The translations under genes were made by a program, and so were the position numbers. From Paraescarpia echinospica (lineage: Eukaryota; Annelida; Polychaeta; Sabellida; Siboglinidae): a stretch of 64,000 nucleotides of DNA. The notes under the pieces were generated by a model. That model saw only the letters and a program-made list of their open reading frames with translations, searched no databases and had not been told where the DNA came from. Where the stretch lies: positions 42,485,367 through 42,549,366 of the forward strand of contig CM034531.1 in NCBI GenBank assembly GCA_020002185.1, read 5' to 3'. Position 1 is the first letter of the stretch. Each line of letters opens with the position of its first letter. This document shows, in pieces, positions 1 to 10,652 of the stretch.

Positions 1-740
1 ACGTCTTTCCCACTAACCATTTCTGTTGTCGCCTATTACAATTATTGCGTACAGCCGATAATAACGTCTTGTTAAATGGAACGTTGTGCCATAGTGGCGC
101 AGTCTGGCGAAAGTTTTTCAACTAAATTCGTTCACTGGAAAAAGTATATTTCGCTAAATAATGACCTTTGCATCGCCAGTTTGTAGATTAGAGGTAATGG
201 TTCAAGCAATTGTCATATATATATATATACACTTGTAATTAAGAGAAGTATGGTAAACTGGGGCAGAGCGGACCCTTAGGGTAAGATATAGAGGCCGCGC
301 TACAATTAACATTCTAAAAGTCCCAAAATTGTGTGAACAATTACGCTGACATATATTGGTTAACCATCCAGAAATTTTAGGAAGATGGAAGAGATGTAAT
401 AAAATAAACGCATGTTTGACATATTTTGTGCTATTTGATTTAATACTTTGCCAATAATCAAACTGATATAACTGGTATAATGGCGCAAACCAGGAACTTA
501 ATTTGTGATGTTTCAACTTGTATGTCAGATAATACGACATGTTGGAAGTAGTTCGTGTTTTTATAAATCGTGTTAAGACACACATTTTACATGTGGGGTA
601 AAACCATAGGCGTATCCAGGTGTCCTAGGGCATATGCCCCTCTAGACCTTCTGCTATATGTTAACATTGCATTCTTAGCAAGCCTGCATGCCATAATTAT
701 GACGAAATATATAAACAATATTCCAATACTTGTAATGAAA
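1..740. other. No gene seen; short MITE-like end
   Basis: I see no recognisable gene here. A minus-strand ORF of 127 codons covers 202-585 but shows no motif and AT-driven composition. At about 611-655 the text resembles, in reverse, the GGCGGATCCAGG-type terminus and GCCCCTCTAGACC subterminal sequence of the hAT-like MITE family better preserved at 19.2, 28.9, 39.1 and 47.5 kb, so it is probably a relic of that family. Confidence 0.4.
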
Positions 741-759
741 TATTAAGAAACATAATGTA

Positions 760-808
760 ATGTATGTATACGTATGTATGTATGTATGTATGTATGTATG
801 TATGTATT
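760..808. repeat. (TATG)n microsatellite
   Basis: About ten tandem GTAT units, with one interrupted unit near the start. The tetranucleotide is the same as in the arrays near 33.4 kb. Confidence 0.9.
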
Positions 809-1415
809 TGAGAAAAATGGGTGTACTGGGCTCAAGTATCCTCTGTTAAGGATTTGGAACATGAGCGAAGACCCTAATGCACTGGCAACGGAGTATAGGT
901 GGCGAATGTGAACCCTAAACCCAGACAACTGATAAAATCAGTTTAGTCCTTTCGGGTAAATGGTCTTCTCTGAATAAAAAAAAATTGTTTACCTAAAAAA
1001 GAAAAACATGTCTGATTAATGGTACATCTAAATAACAACTATCGGTCTACAACGGAGACGAGAATGCGTGATTATCCAGTCATGGCACAGGGATGCATTC
1101 AGCCGTTATATTCCCATGCCACTGGAAATTAAACAATGACCAATTGGACAAGGTAGTAACCGGGGGTTACCCTCCTCTGTCCTGTTAAATAACATAGATG
1201 AATACATATTTTTGTTTTTTTGTTTTTAAAAACATACATATGCATATACAATCACAGAGGGTTCGCTACAAGATGGAAAGAGTATTTGCGACCCGATGGT
1301 GTTCTTCTGAATCAGAGGGGGACGATGCTCTATTTAAAAAACACACGGTGTGCCTTAAGAAAGTATGCGCTGAAATTAAAGTAAACACGGGAATGCGAAG
1401 TTGTGGTGCTGCCCA

Positions 1416-1452
1416 CGGGGGCGGGGGCGGGGGCGGGGGCGGGGGCGGAGGC
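1416..1452 (+). repeat. (GGGGGC)n tract, G-quadruplex candidate
   Basis: Five or more G5 runs separated by single C or A bases on the plus strand. This satisfies the usual G-quadruplex pattern with one-base loops. It lies in an otherwise AT-rich stretch with no gene I can name, next to the decayed protein fragment at 1690-2130. Confidence 0.85.
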
Positions 1453-1689
1453 GGAACTATACTCGCTTATTGGACTGGTATCAATCAAAGGGAGAGGGAG
1501 GGATAACTAGGTCGGGGTGAAATTATAATAAGCCTGTCACAATGTCACTTTAACTTAAAACCATAATGAACTATCTTGTATACAATAAATAGTTACTATC
1601 TTATCACCGCATGGAGCATTAAATAGGAATCCTGGTGATGTTTTCAACTGTGTCTTTTTAGGGTAGCCGTCTGTCTCCCTCGCCTCTCT

Positions 1690-2130
1690 CTCTCTCTTGT
1701 TTTCGTCTGGGCGGTCCGCTTTGTGCCTGCCTCTTGTGGATTCACTGTCAACTGGCTCTTTATTTAGGCTGAGACACTACATTTCCCACGTTTCACGTCA
1801 CAGGTGTCATCTTAAATTGTAAGAAAATGGCCATCTGCTCAAGGCCGTGAGTGTCTTGATGATGTCAATAATGCCACCTCCCTTCTTCCCGATGTTATTT
1901 AACCATTCTTCGCTCTGGTCCGTGTCTATCTGATTAAACGACAGTGCTGATCTCTTCACCACAAAATTTCCATTTTGTAATTCCTGTAACAGTTCAGTTG
2001 GGAGTTGGTGCATTTCGTTAATTTGTGTGGCCATATCTCATGAAGAGGGGAGAATGGATTGAAATGCATGAGCTCCAAATTTCCATCTCCCTTGGCACGA
2101 AAGAGTTGCGACCATCTGCATGTAACTCCA
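1690..2130 (-). pseudogene. Decayed repeat-associated protein fragment (FNQIDTDQSEEWLN family)
   Basis: The minus strand encodes LPTELLQELQNGNFVVKRS, then FNQID-DQSEEWLN, KKGGGIIDI and TALSRWPFSYNLR, before a stop at about 1807. Shifted frames continue on both sides: LFRAKGDGNLEL upstream, near 2100, and KEPVDSESTRGRHKADRPDE downstream, near 1700. From memory of the family, these match a large uncharacterised protein that is highly repeated in cnidarian, mollusc and fish genomes and is probably spread by a mobile element. The same architecture (a GxFVVQR-type motif, a D-Q/H motif, a GGxxxIT/LT motif and an A-L-x-R-W motif) recurs in another subfamily at 21131-22512. Frameshifts and a missing stretch before the LPTELL motif mark it as dead. 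The function of the intact protein is unknown to me. Confidence 0.55.
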
Positions 2131-2139
2131 CTTTATAAA

Positions 2140-2575
2140 AGGCCTCTAGAAGATTTATTTTCTGAAAATACGTCCTTTGTTTACCTTTGTGACCTTGGAA
2201 GTTAATACAAACAACTAATTTTCAACCACATCCAGATACACGAGGGTGGTTGTTTGATACGAAAGATTACAATAATTGTTCGTTTATGATATACAGAATA
2301 TGTTATATGCACATTTAAATACAAAATGTGTGCCGAAATCACATCGGCTGCGGCTATTTTTCACTTGCCATTTTGGAGGTCGTAGATTGACGTCACAAAG
2401 TGACAGACACAAAAATCGAATTCCGCACCCTCAAATTATGTTAAAATGGTTGTCTGTCCACTTTTCCAAAAAATGCCTTTAGACCTTTTTAATGTTTTGA
2501 AAATCCGACTTGTCTTCTTTCTCCATACACAAGATGGCTAATGTTCAAGCATAATTTTTAAACAATACATTATCG
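2140..2575. other. No gene seen
   Basis: AT-rich sequence. A plus-strand ORF at 2276-2482 has no recognisable motif. Nothing else stands out. Confidence 0.4.
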
Positions 2576-2578
2576 GCA

Positions 2579-2836
2579 ATGCTACTACTATTTCAGACAC
2601 ATAGTTTGACAAAGTTGAGACAACACCATAACAAATGCACGGACAACATCGCCAACGCGTGGAGAGTAACGTATCTATCTACTCAGGATATAGTTATTTG
2701 TCGCGATGTCCTAGCAGATGGGAACGGTTTCTACCATTGCATCATGGGTCAACTTAATCGACTAGGGGCTCCATCGTTAACTGCCCAGCAGCTGCAAATC
2801 ATGCATACTTACAAAATAACATATATTTATGCATAG
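2579..2836 (+). pseudogene. OTU-like cysteine protease fragment with catalytic Cys replaced by Gly
   Basis: The 85-codon ORF contains VLADGNGFYHCIMGQLNRLG followed by APSLTAQQLQIM. This has the form of the OTU deubiquitinase active-site segment, normally ADGNCF(Y/F)xx(V/I)xxQL followed by a helix ending HxxLR. The nucleophile position, Cys in DGNC, reads Gly (codon GGT at about 2726), so even this fragment could not be catalytic. No downstream catalytic His segment follows before the stop. OTU domains occur in host enzymes and in transposon-encoded proteins; with only repeats around it, a transposon origin seems likelier. The first 40 residues show no family signal, so the real homology probably begins at about 2690. 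Confidence 0.5.
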
Positions 2837-2839
2837 ATG

Positions 2840-3905
2840 ATGTTCAAAAAATTTCATATCTTCGTTCATTGATGATATAAAACCGTTACTCTCACTCAAC
2901 ATGGTAATGTTTTAGTCCTTCAATAGTAGTTGTTCCATGATAAATTTTTATGAGTAGTGTTTGCATATAATGTATGCTTTCTTCTGATTGTAGGAGTGCA
3001 AAATGTTTATATTGGTATTGCTTTGTCTATAAGAGGATAACCTTTGCATTTCAGGAAATAATCTTACTCGAGCCAAGATCTCGATCATAAAATTGGTCTG
3101 AAGACTTGATTTGCGCATATGGCAGGCAGTAACCAATGGTAAATTTATGCAGTGTTTCATTGTGCTGTGATTCAAGTCTCTTTTACATTGTTTCATTTTC
3201 AATTGCAAATTATGTAACAACAGGTGGACATACAATTGTCTGAAATAAAGATTCGTGATAATAGCATACAACTGTCGACTCTTGATTCCTAATGATATCT
3301 TGTTTCCTAGTGATATCAGATGATTACCAGACATTTTAATGTATAGCATTGCAAAGCTATATGCTACTAAGAACGAATGGCAGCACAATGATAATTGGCT
3401 ATTTCTTTCTAAACGTGTTTTATTGGCCTAAAGCTACCAAGATAAGTATGTGAATGCTAAGTGCATATCATGAGAGAGAAATATTATATTGTCATGCAGA
3501 TTGATGTATAGTTTGTATGTCTGGATAAACTGTCATTTAAAGTTCTGGCCTATTTATAAAATCACAGATATGTCATGAAAAGACCGCAAACACGCACGTA
3601 CACACATGAAAATACACACAGGCTTCGCTTTAAATGGCACGAAACAACCACTTTGCGAGTCGTGTATGAACATTACTTATATACATACATACATGCATAT
3701 TTTATACATGCACTATATTTTCAAACAGCGTTTTGTTCATAGGTGGGAATCACGTAACGGGAATGTAATTTTTTGGTAATCGTACATGATGACTTTGCAC
3801 ATGAAACTTATCTTGTTTGTGTATTTATTGAAATTAGTTTCCATATGGGTAACATACACATTCGTCAACATTATATGAACACATTAACGACATGTTAGCA
3901 TAGAT
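2840..3905. other. No recognised gene
   Basis: The longest ORF here (minus, 2948-3388, 146 codons) is unusually long for this base composition but contains no motif I recognise and no splice context. It may be decayed transposon coding sequence. The rest is AT-rich unique-looking DNA with a short ACAT tract near 3685. Confidence 0.35.
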
Positions 3906-3907
3906 TT

Positions 3908-4300
3908 ATGGTGGGTACGTTTTCCTTAGGGTGGCCGCGCTGTCCTAGGCTACCCTATATCCGATCATCTAGTTCTGACCTACTTTTTGTTCCTAGAGTC
4001 AACACTAACATTGGAACTAGGGCTTTCTCTGTTGCTGCACCAACTCTTTGGAATATGCTTCCTCTTCGTGTTAGATCAGTTGAAAATATTACAAAATTCC
4101 GTCGTCATTAAAAAACGTATCTTTACAACCTTGCTTACCCACCGTAGCTCCCTAGCGCCTTGACCCATCTGTTGACAACTGGAAAACTACTTATGGATTT
4201 TGAGATTGACCAACCCTTTTGTTTTGATGCGCCTCTGAGCTTGGTTTCCAAGGATTTAGGCGCAACAGAAGTTATCTTATTATTAGTATTATTAATATAC
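3908..4300 (+). mobile_element. 5'-truncated LINE 3' end with TTA-rich tail
   Basis: The ORF at 3908-4111 carries RSSSSDLLFVPRVNTN, GTRAFSVAAPTLWNMLP and a VRSVENITKFRRH motif. This is the usual C-terminus of CR1/L2/Rex-type reverse transcriptases (A-F-S-V-A-A-P-x-L-W-N-x-L-P). A short 3' UTR with the text GCGCCTCTGAGCTTGGTTTC follows and ends in TTATTATTAG repeats, a microsatellite-like LINE tail. The same 3' UTR and tail recur at 26121-26231, so the family transposed at least twice. 5' truncation is normal for target-primed reverse transcription. Confidence 0.75.
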
Positions 4301-4548
4301 TCTACAAATAAACATTAATACATTTAAACATGTAGAGCCTGATGTATCATACTATTAAATTAACACAAATAAAATGTTTACTAGCATAAAAGCAATAAAA
4401 CACGCTGGAGATAATGTTAAACTCAAACACATTCTCAGATATAGTTTTAAGGTTATAAATTATCTATCTTAAACATATGCGTTTTAAGATTATATTTAAG
4501 CAGTTCAATTGAGTCTGTGAGATAGAGACAACCGGGAAAGGCAGTCGT

Positions 4549-4655
4549 TGGAGGCGGAACGTAGTGAATAGTCGGGGCTGAGCTGGAGCCTCATCACTAC
4601 GCTACAGTCGGACATGAAATCGGAAGATGGGAATGGGGGGTATTGTTGAATATTT
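4549..4655 (+). repeat. Conserved ~100-bp block shared with two MITE-like repeats
   Basis: The text GAGCTGGAGCCTCATCACTAC followed by CAGTCGGAC and ATCGGAAGATGGGA aligns with 28925-29035 and with 46803-46925 (inverted copy 40130-40240). The block sits directly upstream of the L1-type ORF1 remnant, where a coiled-coil N-terminus would be expected, so it may mark a junction with an older repeat. Confidence 0.55.
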
Positions 4656-5195
4656 CAAGGTAGGCGCGATAACGAACAATATTCACGGATAAATTCACTG
4701 AGGCTTTTTCGGGCTTGTGGAAAACGAAACGAGGACATAACTAAACGCACAGTAGATGCGTTAAACGAATCTATGCATCCTAAACTGAGTCCGCCCCTCC
4801 TGTTGGAAGAGATTGACCGAATCCATCGACCCAGGGACAAGCAATCAAGACCAGTGCTTGTCAAATTCGCAACATACGCAAGCCGCCGAAGAGTCTACAA
4901 GGCCAGGGTGTCCCAATCCCCGTAGACGCCGATGGGACGAGAAACCAGGCGAATCAAACATATACTAGACGGTCTCAGCTGGTAATTCCATACTGCTGTA
5001 CAACTGCCGGGTGGCAAAGAGAAAGAAACTGAACAAAGAGTGTCGGTCGTCAGTCAGGACCATTCTCATAAAGAACGATGACAACAAAGTGATCGTTGTC
5101 AAGTCTCTCAACGATCTGAATGACAACACCAAATATGGTATCATGAACTTAGCAACCAACGCCAGTGCTTTTGTAAATGTACACATCAAGCCATG
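4656..5195 (+). pseudogene. LINE ORF1 (L1-type RNA-binding protein) remnant
   Basis: On the plus strand, disconnected frames read INSLRLFRACGKRNEDITK, then LSPPLLLEEIDRIHRP, then RPVLVKFATYASRRRVYKAR, then NSILLYNCRVAKRKKL and a C-terminal TILIKNDDNKVIVVKSLNDL (ORF 5011-5196). This order matches L1-type ORF1p: end of the coiled coil, RRM with the IDRxHR and RPxLVKF signatures, then the C-terminal domain. ORF1p binds element RNA as a chaperone. Frameshifts separate the pieces and no start is visible. Endonuclease sequence follows at 5661, so it belongs to the same LINE. ORF1 proteins of this type occur in several invertebrate LINE clades, so I do not assign one. Confidence 0.7.
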
Positions 5196-5660
5196 ACTGC
5201 ATACAGTAAGTTCGCAAAATACTATGTTATACGGTTATGGTTTTGTTGTGGCATTTTATTTTTATTTTTTTCTCCAAAGTACTTACATGGATTGAATGTG
5301 TATGTTTCTTCAAGCATAGTTAAATGATGCCAATGCATTATTGTATATGTAAGAAGTATGTTAATAAGCATACTTCCTTAAACTGTATTATCTATTCTTG
5401 TGTTTACCATACGAAATGTTTACCTTATACCGCAATTAATTATGTGAAGCTGGTTAATAACTAGCAATGCACTAAATGCATTTCTTCTATTCTGCCATTT
5501 AATCACTTTGAAAATTCTCAATGTTATCGCTGAAGACTGGTTTGATGTTATGAATATATCGTTTTGTAAGTTACGAAATAAGTTACCTTTTGATTTAAAT
5601 AATACTAGTCATAATTTGCCTATGTATAATAATGATCCAGATATACAATAATTTAATAAT

Positions 5661-5897
5661 GTGTACTTAGCTGTACTAAATAACTGGGACTATTTTGTTG
5701 AAGAAATGTTATTAACAAATATTCTCAACTGTTTAACAATTAACAACATGTTTTCCATACTGCACACTAATATTAGAAGTATTGGCAAGCATTTACATGA
5801 ATTAGACCAATATCTTCATATGATAGATCATAGGTTTTCTGTTATTGGTGTTAGTGAAACAAGGTGTCAAGACTACAATTTCAACTCCAATAACCAA
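5661..5897 (+). pseudogene. LINE ORF2 endonuclease, N-terminal part (interrupted)
   Basis: The frame reads MFSILHTNIRSIGKHLHELD and RFSVIGVSETR, the first two blocks of an APE-type LINE endonuclease (N-I-R-S for the Asn motif, S-E-T for the metal-binding Glu). Homology stops abruptly after the QDYNFNSNNQL text at about 5895, where a CR1-like element begins. The reading resumes at about 10660 with GLPGYTTKHIYRHTKTGGG, the next endonuclease block, so this is one gene split by a later insertion. 5200-5660 is the inter-ORF spacer, with no feature I can name. Confidence 0.75.
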
Positions 5898-6333
5898 TTG
5901 GGAACTCGGCGGGAACTTCCGTTGGTGAATTGGTTTGAATTTGGTGTAGCAAACTTGCGAAAATATAAGGATATTTGATCAAGATAAGTGATATTATTGA
6001 GTGTATGGCATACATAACGTAATTATAGATATGTAGTAAGCAATATTTGTTGTTACAAGTTAGCTAGAGGGAGTAATCTAGGGTAGATTAAAAGTAGACG
6101 ATTTACGAGCGATAATTTGGGACGTTAATGTAATCGGAACGTTGTTTACAAAGTAGGTCACTGGCGAAGTTAACGTAACGTGAACGACAATAGAATAGCG
6201 TTATTTGAGATAATCGATGTAGTTAGATGAGTAATTAAAACCAGAAATAACAACCTTTTATAGTGTATATAACCTAAACAATCTGGTGTAAATTGTACAC
6301 AGAAAAGTCTTTTCAAAGACTATATAAAACTAT

Positions 6334-7686
6334 TTGGCACCTTGCAAGCGGCAACTCAGGGCAAAACGACACTTAGTTTGCAACGACTGCCAGAGCTGGG
6401 TGGATTTTGCGTTGTCTGGCTGTCCAAAATCAAGGGCAGAAACCAAAGAGGACGGATTCACCTTTCGGTGTATGGGGTGTTTGAGGGTGGAATGTCTGAT
6501 GAAGGAGGTGAGTAAGTTGACGGATATAGTGAAGGAGATGGAGGTGAGACTCAACATAGAAATAGATGGAGCAGAGAGGCATGACGCGGAGAGAGTTGAT
6601 AATTCTACAACACCGAAGGAGCAGAGTTGTGACACGGAGACTGAAGAAAGGAGACTGAGAGGAGGGAAGGTGACCGGTATGAAGGAAGAAGAAATTGAGA
6701 AGACAGAGGGACGGAAGAAAAGTGTTCGGCAGAGGACTGTAGAGAACGAGGAGAGACGCGACAGCGATACAGGTGGTGAAGAGGTAGATACCACAGAGGC
6801 AGTTGGTAAGACTGCGAGACAGAAGACTGGTGGAAGAAGACAAAGTGTTCAGCAAAAACAAAAAACATGACAGGCGTGAATTTGACAGGGGAGAAAGTGA
6901 CCGTAGTGAAGGAGGTAGCCGGGGAAAAGGGACGGGAGAGGAGAAAAGAAAATGTGATGGGAGGAAAGATGAAGGGACGAAAGGAAGTGAGAGTAAATGT
7001 GTTAGAAGAGAAGATGACAGGAGGAAAGGGGACAAGAGAAAACGCGACAGGAAAGAAGGGAATGGAAGAGAATGTGACTGGAGAGAAGACGACAAGAGGA
7101 AAAGACAACAACCAGACATATACAAACCGGAGGAGCTACTCTGAGGCAGTGATTGAGGGAGCAAGGAGAAAAGAGAGAGTGTTTATGGGCGATTCAATTC
7201 TGAGAAAAACAAACAAGACTATATGCGAGGGGAAGGACGTTGTTGTATGTCTACCGGGGGCTAGGATAGAGCATGTGACCGAAAGGGTAGATAAGGTATT
7301 GGGGTATGGCAAGGGAGGGTCTATACTAGTACACGTAGGGACAAATAATTCAGACAAGGAGTGAACAACTGGGATAGTACTGACATTTAGTGAGGAAGCT
7401 AAAGAAGACAAGAGTGAAACAGGTTGTTCTCTCAGGAATTTTGCCAGTAATGGGAGGAAGGGGGGCAACATACAGAAACTGTAAGAGGATGGCGATCAAC
7501 GCACTAGTTGAGCAGATGTGTGAAGAAGAGGGCGTGGGATACATAGATTTATGGGGGTACTTTGTTGGGGGAGAAGATATGTACATGAGAGATGGCTTCC
7601 ATCTAAGTGGAAAGGGGGCAGCAGTATTCTCAGATAATCTGCTGCGATCTGTTGACAGTGGGACAGGTTGCATCTATTTAAACTAG
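6334..7686 (+). pseudogene. CR1-like ORF1: zinc-finger remnant plus SGNH hydrolase (esterase)
   Basis: The first part (6334-6870) has LVCNDCQSWVDFALSGC and a C-x-x-C pair about 28 residues later (FRCMGC), half of a PHD-like finger, then a predicted coiled coil (MKEVSKLTDIVKEMEVRL) and a very Lys/Glu/Arg-rich linker. After overlapping frames comes an SGNH esterase: GDSILRK with the nucleophile Ser (about 7189-7200), HVGTNN (about 7329), SGILPV (about 7432) and DGFHLSGKG with the catalytic Asp/His (about 7590). An SGNH domain in ORF1 is known for CR1 elements, where lipid or protein deacylation has been proposed. A frameshift near 7365 splits the esterase; all active-site blocks remain recognisable. 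The linker is tandem-repeat-like, with recurring GGAAAG/GAGAAG words. Confidence 0.8.
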
Positions 7687-7789
7687 ATTCGCAGGGGGGA
7701 CTCACAGAGAAGCCTGAAACTGGAGGCATAGATAAAGACAGCACAAACAATTCAGCAAAGAACAGTCTGGAAAACTGTTCTGAAGCTGG

Positions 7790-10565
7790 ATATAAATGTG
7801 TTTGTTTAAATGCAAGGAGTACAGTAAACAAAAGAAATGAACTAAACATTATGGTAGAAGATATTGACCCTCACATAATAGGTATAACCGAATCATGGGC
7901 AACCACCGATATATCAGATGCCGAATTGGGACTGACAGGATAAATAAAATGTTTAGGAAAGATAGAATAGGAAGAAAGGGAGGTGGAGTTATTTTATATA
8001 TTAAAGAATCTATCCAAGCTTCTGAAATAAAATTAGACAGAGAAGCAGATTGCGAAGAAGCTGTTTGGTGTAACATAGTTACAGGAAACTCAACGTTAAC
8101 GGTTGGATTAGTTTATCGAAGTCCAAACATAAGCATAGAAGAGAATGAAAAATTACAAAACGCTATAAGGGAAGTGAGCAAACGGGACTGTGTTATTATG
8201 GGGGATTTTAACCATGGGCATATAAAATGGAAATCTCTATAGAGAGTATGGGCAGTGAGGACCACAAGTTTTTAGTGTTAGTACAAGATAGTTTCCTTTC
8301 TCAACATGTGCTAGAACCAACCAGGGGAGAGAAGGTGTTAGACATAGTTTTGTCCTCACAGAATGAATTAGTTGACAATGTCGAAAGATATGTGAGCCAC
8401 TGGGGAATAGTGATCACAACCAGATACATTTTACCATCAAAATAAAATCAGAAAGGAATAGTAAAAAGCAGTACAAGAGAAATTTTCACAAAGGAAAATA
8501 TAAGGACATGAGGAAATATTTAGCAAAGATAGACTGGAATAACACACTGAAGAATAAGACAGCAACAGAATGCTGGAATATCTTAAAGAGTGAAATTGAA
8601 TGCATCATCGTCAAATTTGTTCCCTTAAAAAATACGGGAAACGGTCCAAAAAGAAACACTTATCGAAAGAAATCATTAGAAAAATTAAGTATAAACAAAT
8701 GATGTGGAAGTCATATAGACGTACTGGAAATGACGAAGACTACAACATTTATAAAGAAGCACTAAACCAAGCTACAGCTGAAATTAGAAATTCAAAGAGA
8801 AGCTATGAACATAAATTAGCGTGTAATATAAAACACGACAGCAAGAGTTGTTATGCGTATGTTCGACGCAAACAGAAAGTTCAGGATAAGGTCGGTCCTC
8901 TAGAAGATAGTGCTGAAAATATAATATCAGAGGGATTCTTAATGGCAGAAGACCTGAATGAGTATTTTAGTTCAGTGTTTACCAGAGAAGACATTAGTTC
9001 ACTCCCAATACCAGAGGCTAAGTTCAAGGAGACAGAATCAGACTATTTAAGACAGTTAATTGTAACCCCAGAAATGGTAGCTAAGAACATTAGGGCTATG
9101 AAGGATAATAAATCACCTGGAGTGGATGGTATTCCACCCAAACTACTATTGGAAATTGTAGAACGAATTAGCATATCGCTTGCAACAGTTTTCAACTTGT
9201 CATTAGAAGAGGGAGTGGTTCCTTTAGAATGGAAAGAAGCAAACATTATACCGTTATTTAAAAAAAGGTTCGAGAAACAAGTCAAATAATTATAGACCAG
9301 TGAGTTTAACATCGGTGATTTGTAAATTATTAGAAAGACTATTTAAAGATCACATGGTGGATTTTCTTGTTAAACATAACTTGATAAACCCATCTCAACA
9401 TGGGTTTCTAAAAGCGAGGTCATGCTTAACAAATACGTTATGTTTTTTGGAAGATATCACTAAGTGGGTAGACGAGGGATCACCAGTAGATATCATCTAC
9501 TTAGATTTTCAAAAAGCTTTCGACAAAGTGCCACATCAGAGATTATTGCTTAAACTAAAGGCCCATGGCATAGGAAATGGTATAATTAACTGGATAGAAA
9601 AATAGCTGATTGACAGAAGACAACGGGTAGTTGTTGATGTGGAGGCTTCAAACTGGAAATCAGTTTTGAGTGGAGTTCCACAGGGATCCGTACTGGGACC
9701 TATATTATTCTTTATATATATAAACGATTTGGACGATGATATAGCTAGCAAGGTGTTGAAATTTGCGGATGATACAAAAGTGTTTAGAAGGATTAAAAGT
9801 GATGGAGATAGACAGCATTTACAAGATGATCTTGACAGGTTGATCAAATGGTCTGAAAAGTGGCAAATGTTGTTCAATTTTGGGAAATGTAAATGCCTTC
9901 ACACAGGACATGGGAACGAATATGTAGAATATACAATGGGGAGAACTGTACTAAGTACTACTGTAAAAGACTTAGGGCTGACAATTAGTGCTGACCTGAA
10001 GGTTTCAGAGCGGTGTGGAATTGCAGCTTCAAAAGAAAATCAAATCCTTGGATTGATTAGGCGAAATATAGCATATAAAGAAAAAGAATTACTAATACCG
10101 CTGTACAAAACAATAGTTAGGTCTCATTTAGAATATTGTATACAAGCGTGGAGGCCATACCGCAAGAAGGACATAGATATGCTAGAAAGGGTATAGAGGA
10201 GAGCGACTAAAATTATACAAAAACTGAGAGATCTTAGTTATGAAAAACGCCTAAAAGAATGTGGTTTGACAACACTAGAGACCAGGAGATTGAGAGGAGA
10301 TCAGATAGAAGTGTTTAAAATATTGAATGGTTATGAAAATATTGATAGAAATATGTTTTTTTCAGTTAAGAAAGATAGAAAGACTAGAGGACATGAAGTT
10401 ACATTAGTAAAGGAGCAGTGTAGATTAGACGTAAGAAAGTTCTCATTTTCACAAAGGACTGTGAATGAATGGAACAGATTATCTGATGATTGTGTGGGTG
10501 CTAGTAGTGTGAATATGTTTAAAAATAAAATTGACACATACCTCAGAAGGGCTGGATATATGTAG
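7790..10565 (+). pseudogene. CR1-like ORF2: APE endonuclease and reverse transcriptase
   Basis: Endonuclease blocks in order: LNARSTVNKRNEL, IIGITESW (Glu), GGGVILYIKES, VGLVYRSPN, IMGDFNH (Asp-Asn) and GNSDHN (about 8405). Reverse transcriptase blocks: NKSPGVDGIPPKLL, NYRPVSLTSVICKLLERL (about 9290), QHGFLKARSCLTN, YLDFQKAFDKVPH, VPQGSVLGPILFFIYINDL (about 9680) and the catalytic KFADDTKVF (about 9760). The thumb and tail end at TAG 10563. The protein would nick the target and copy element RNA. Frame changes near 7943, 8240, 8445, 8650 and 9275, and stops at 9603 and 10194, inactivate it, but the catalytic FADD is intact, so decay is fairly recent compared with the host LINE around it. Confidence 0.85.
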
Positions 10566-10652
10566 ATAAAAGGGTTGGACTCTCGATAAGCCAAAGGGCT
10601 TCCTTGTCCACCTGCCATCTAGAGTTAATTCTCTGGATGGCAATCTTGTTAA

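Noticed and set aside
2948..3388. 146-codon minus ORF as a gene
   Set aside because: No motif, no splice or promoter context, and composition like the flanks. Left as unassigned.
6430..7164. Long minus-strand ORFs (168-244 codons) over the CR1-like ORF1
   Set aside because: Shadow frames of a purine-rich coding strand. The plus strand carries the zinc-finger and SGNH motifs.
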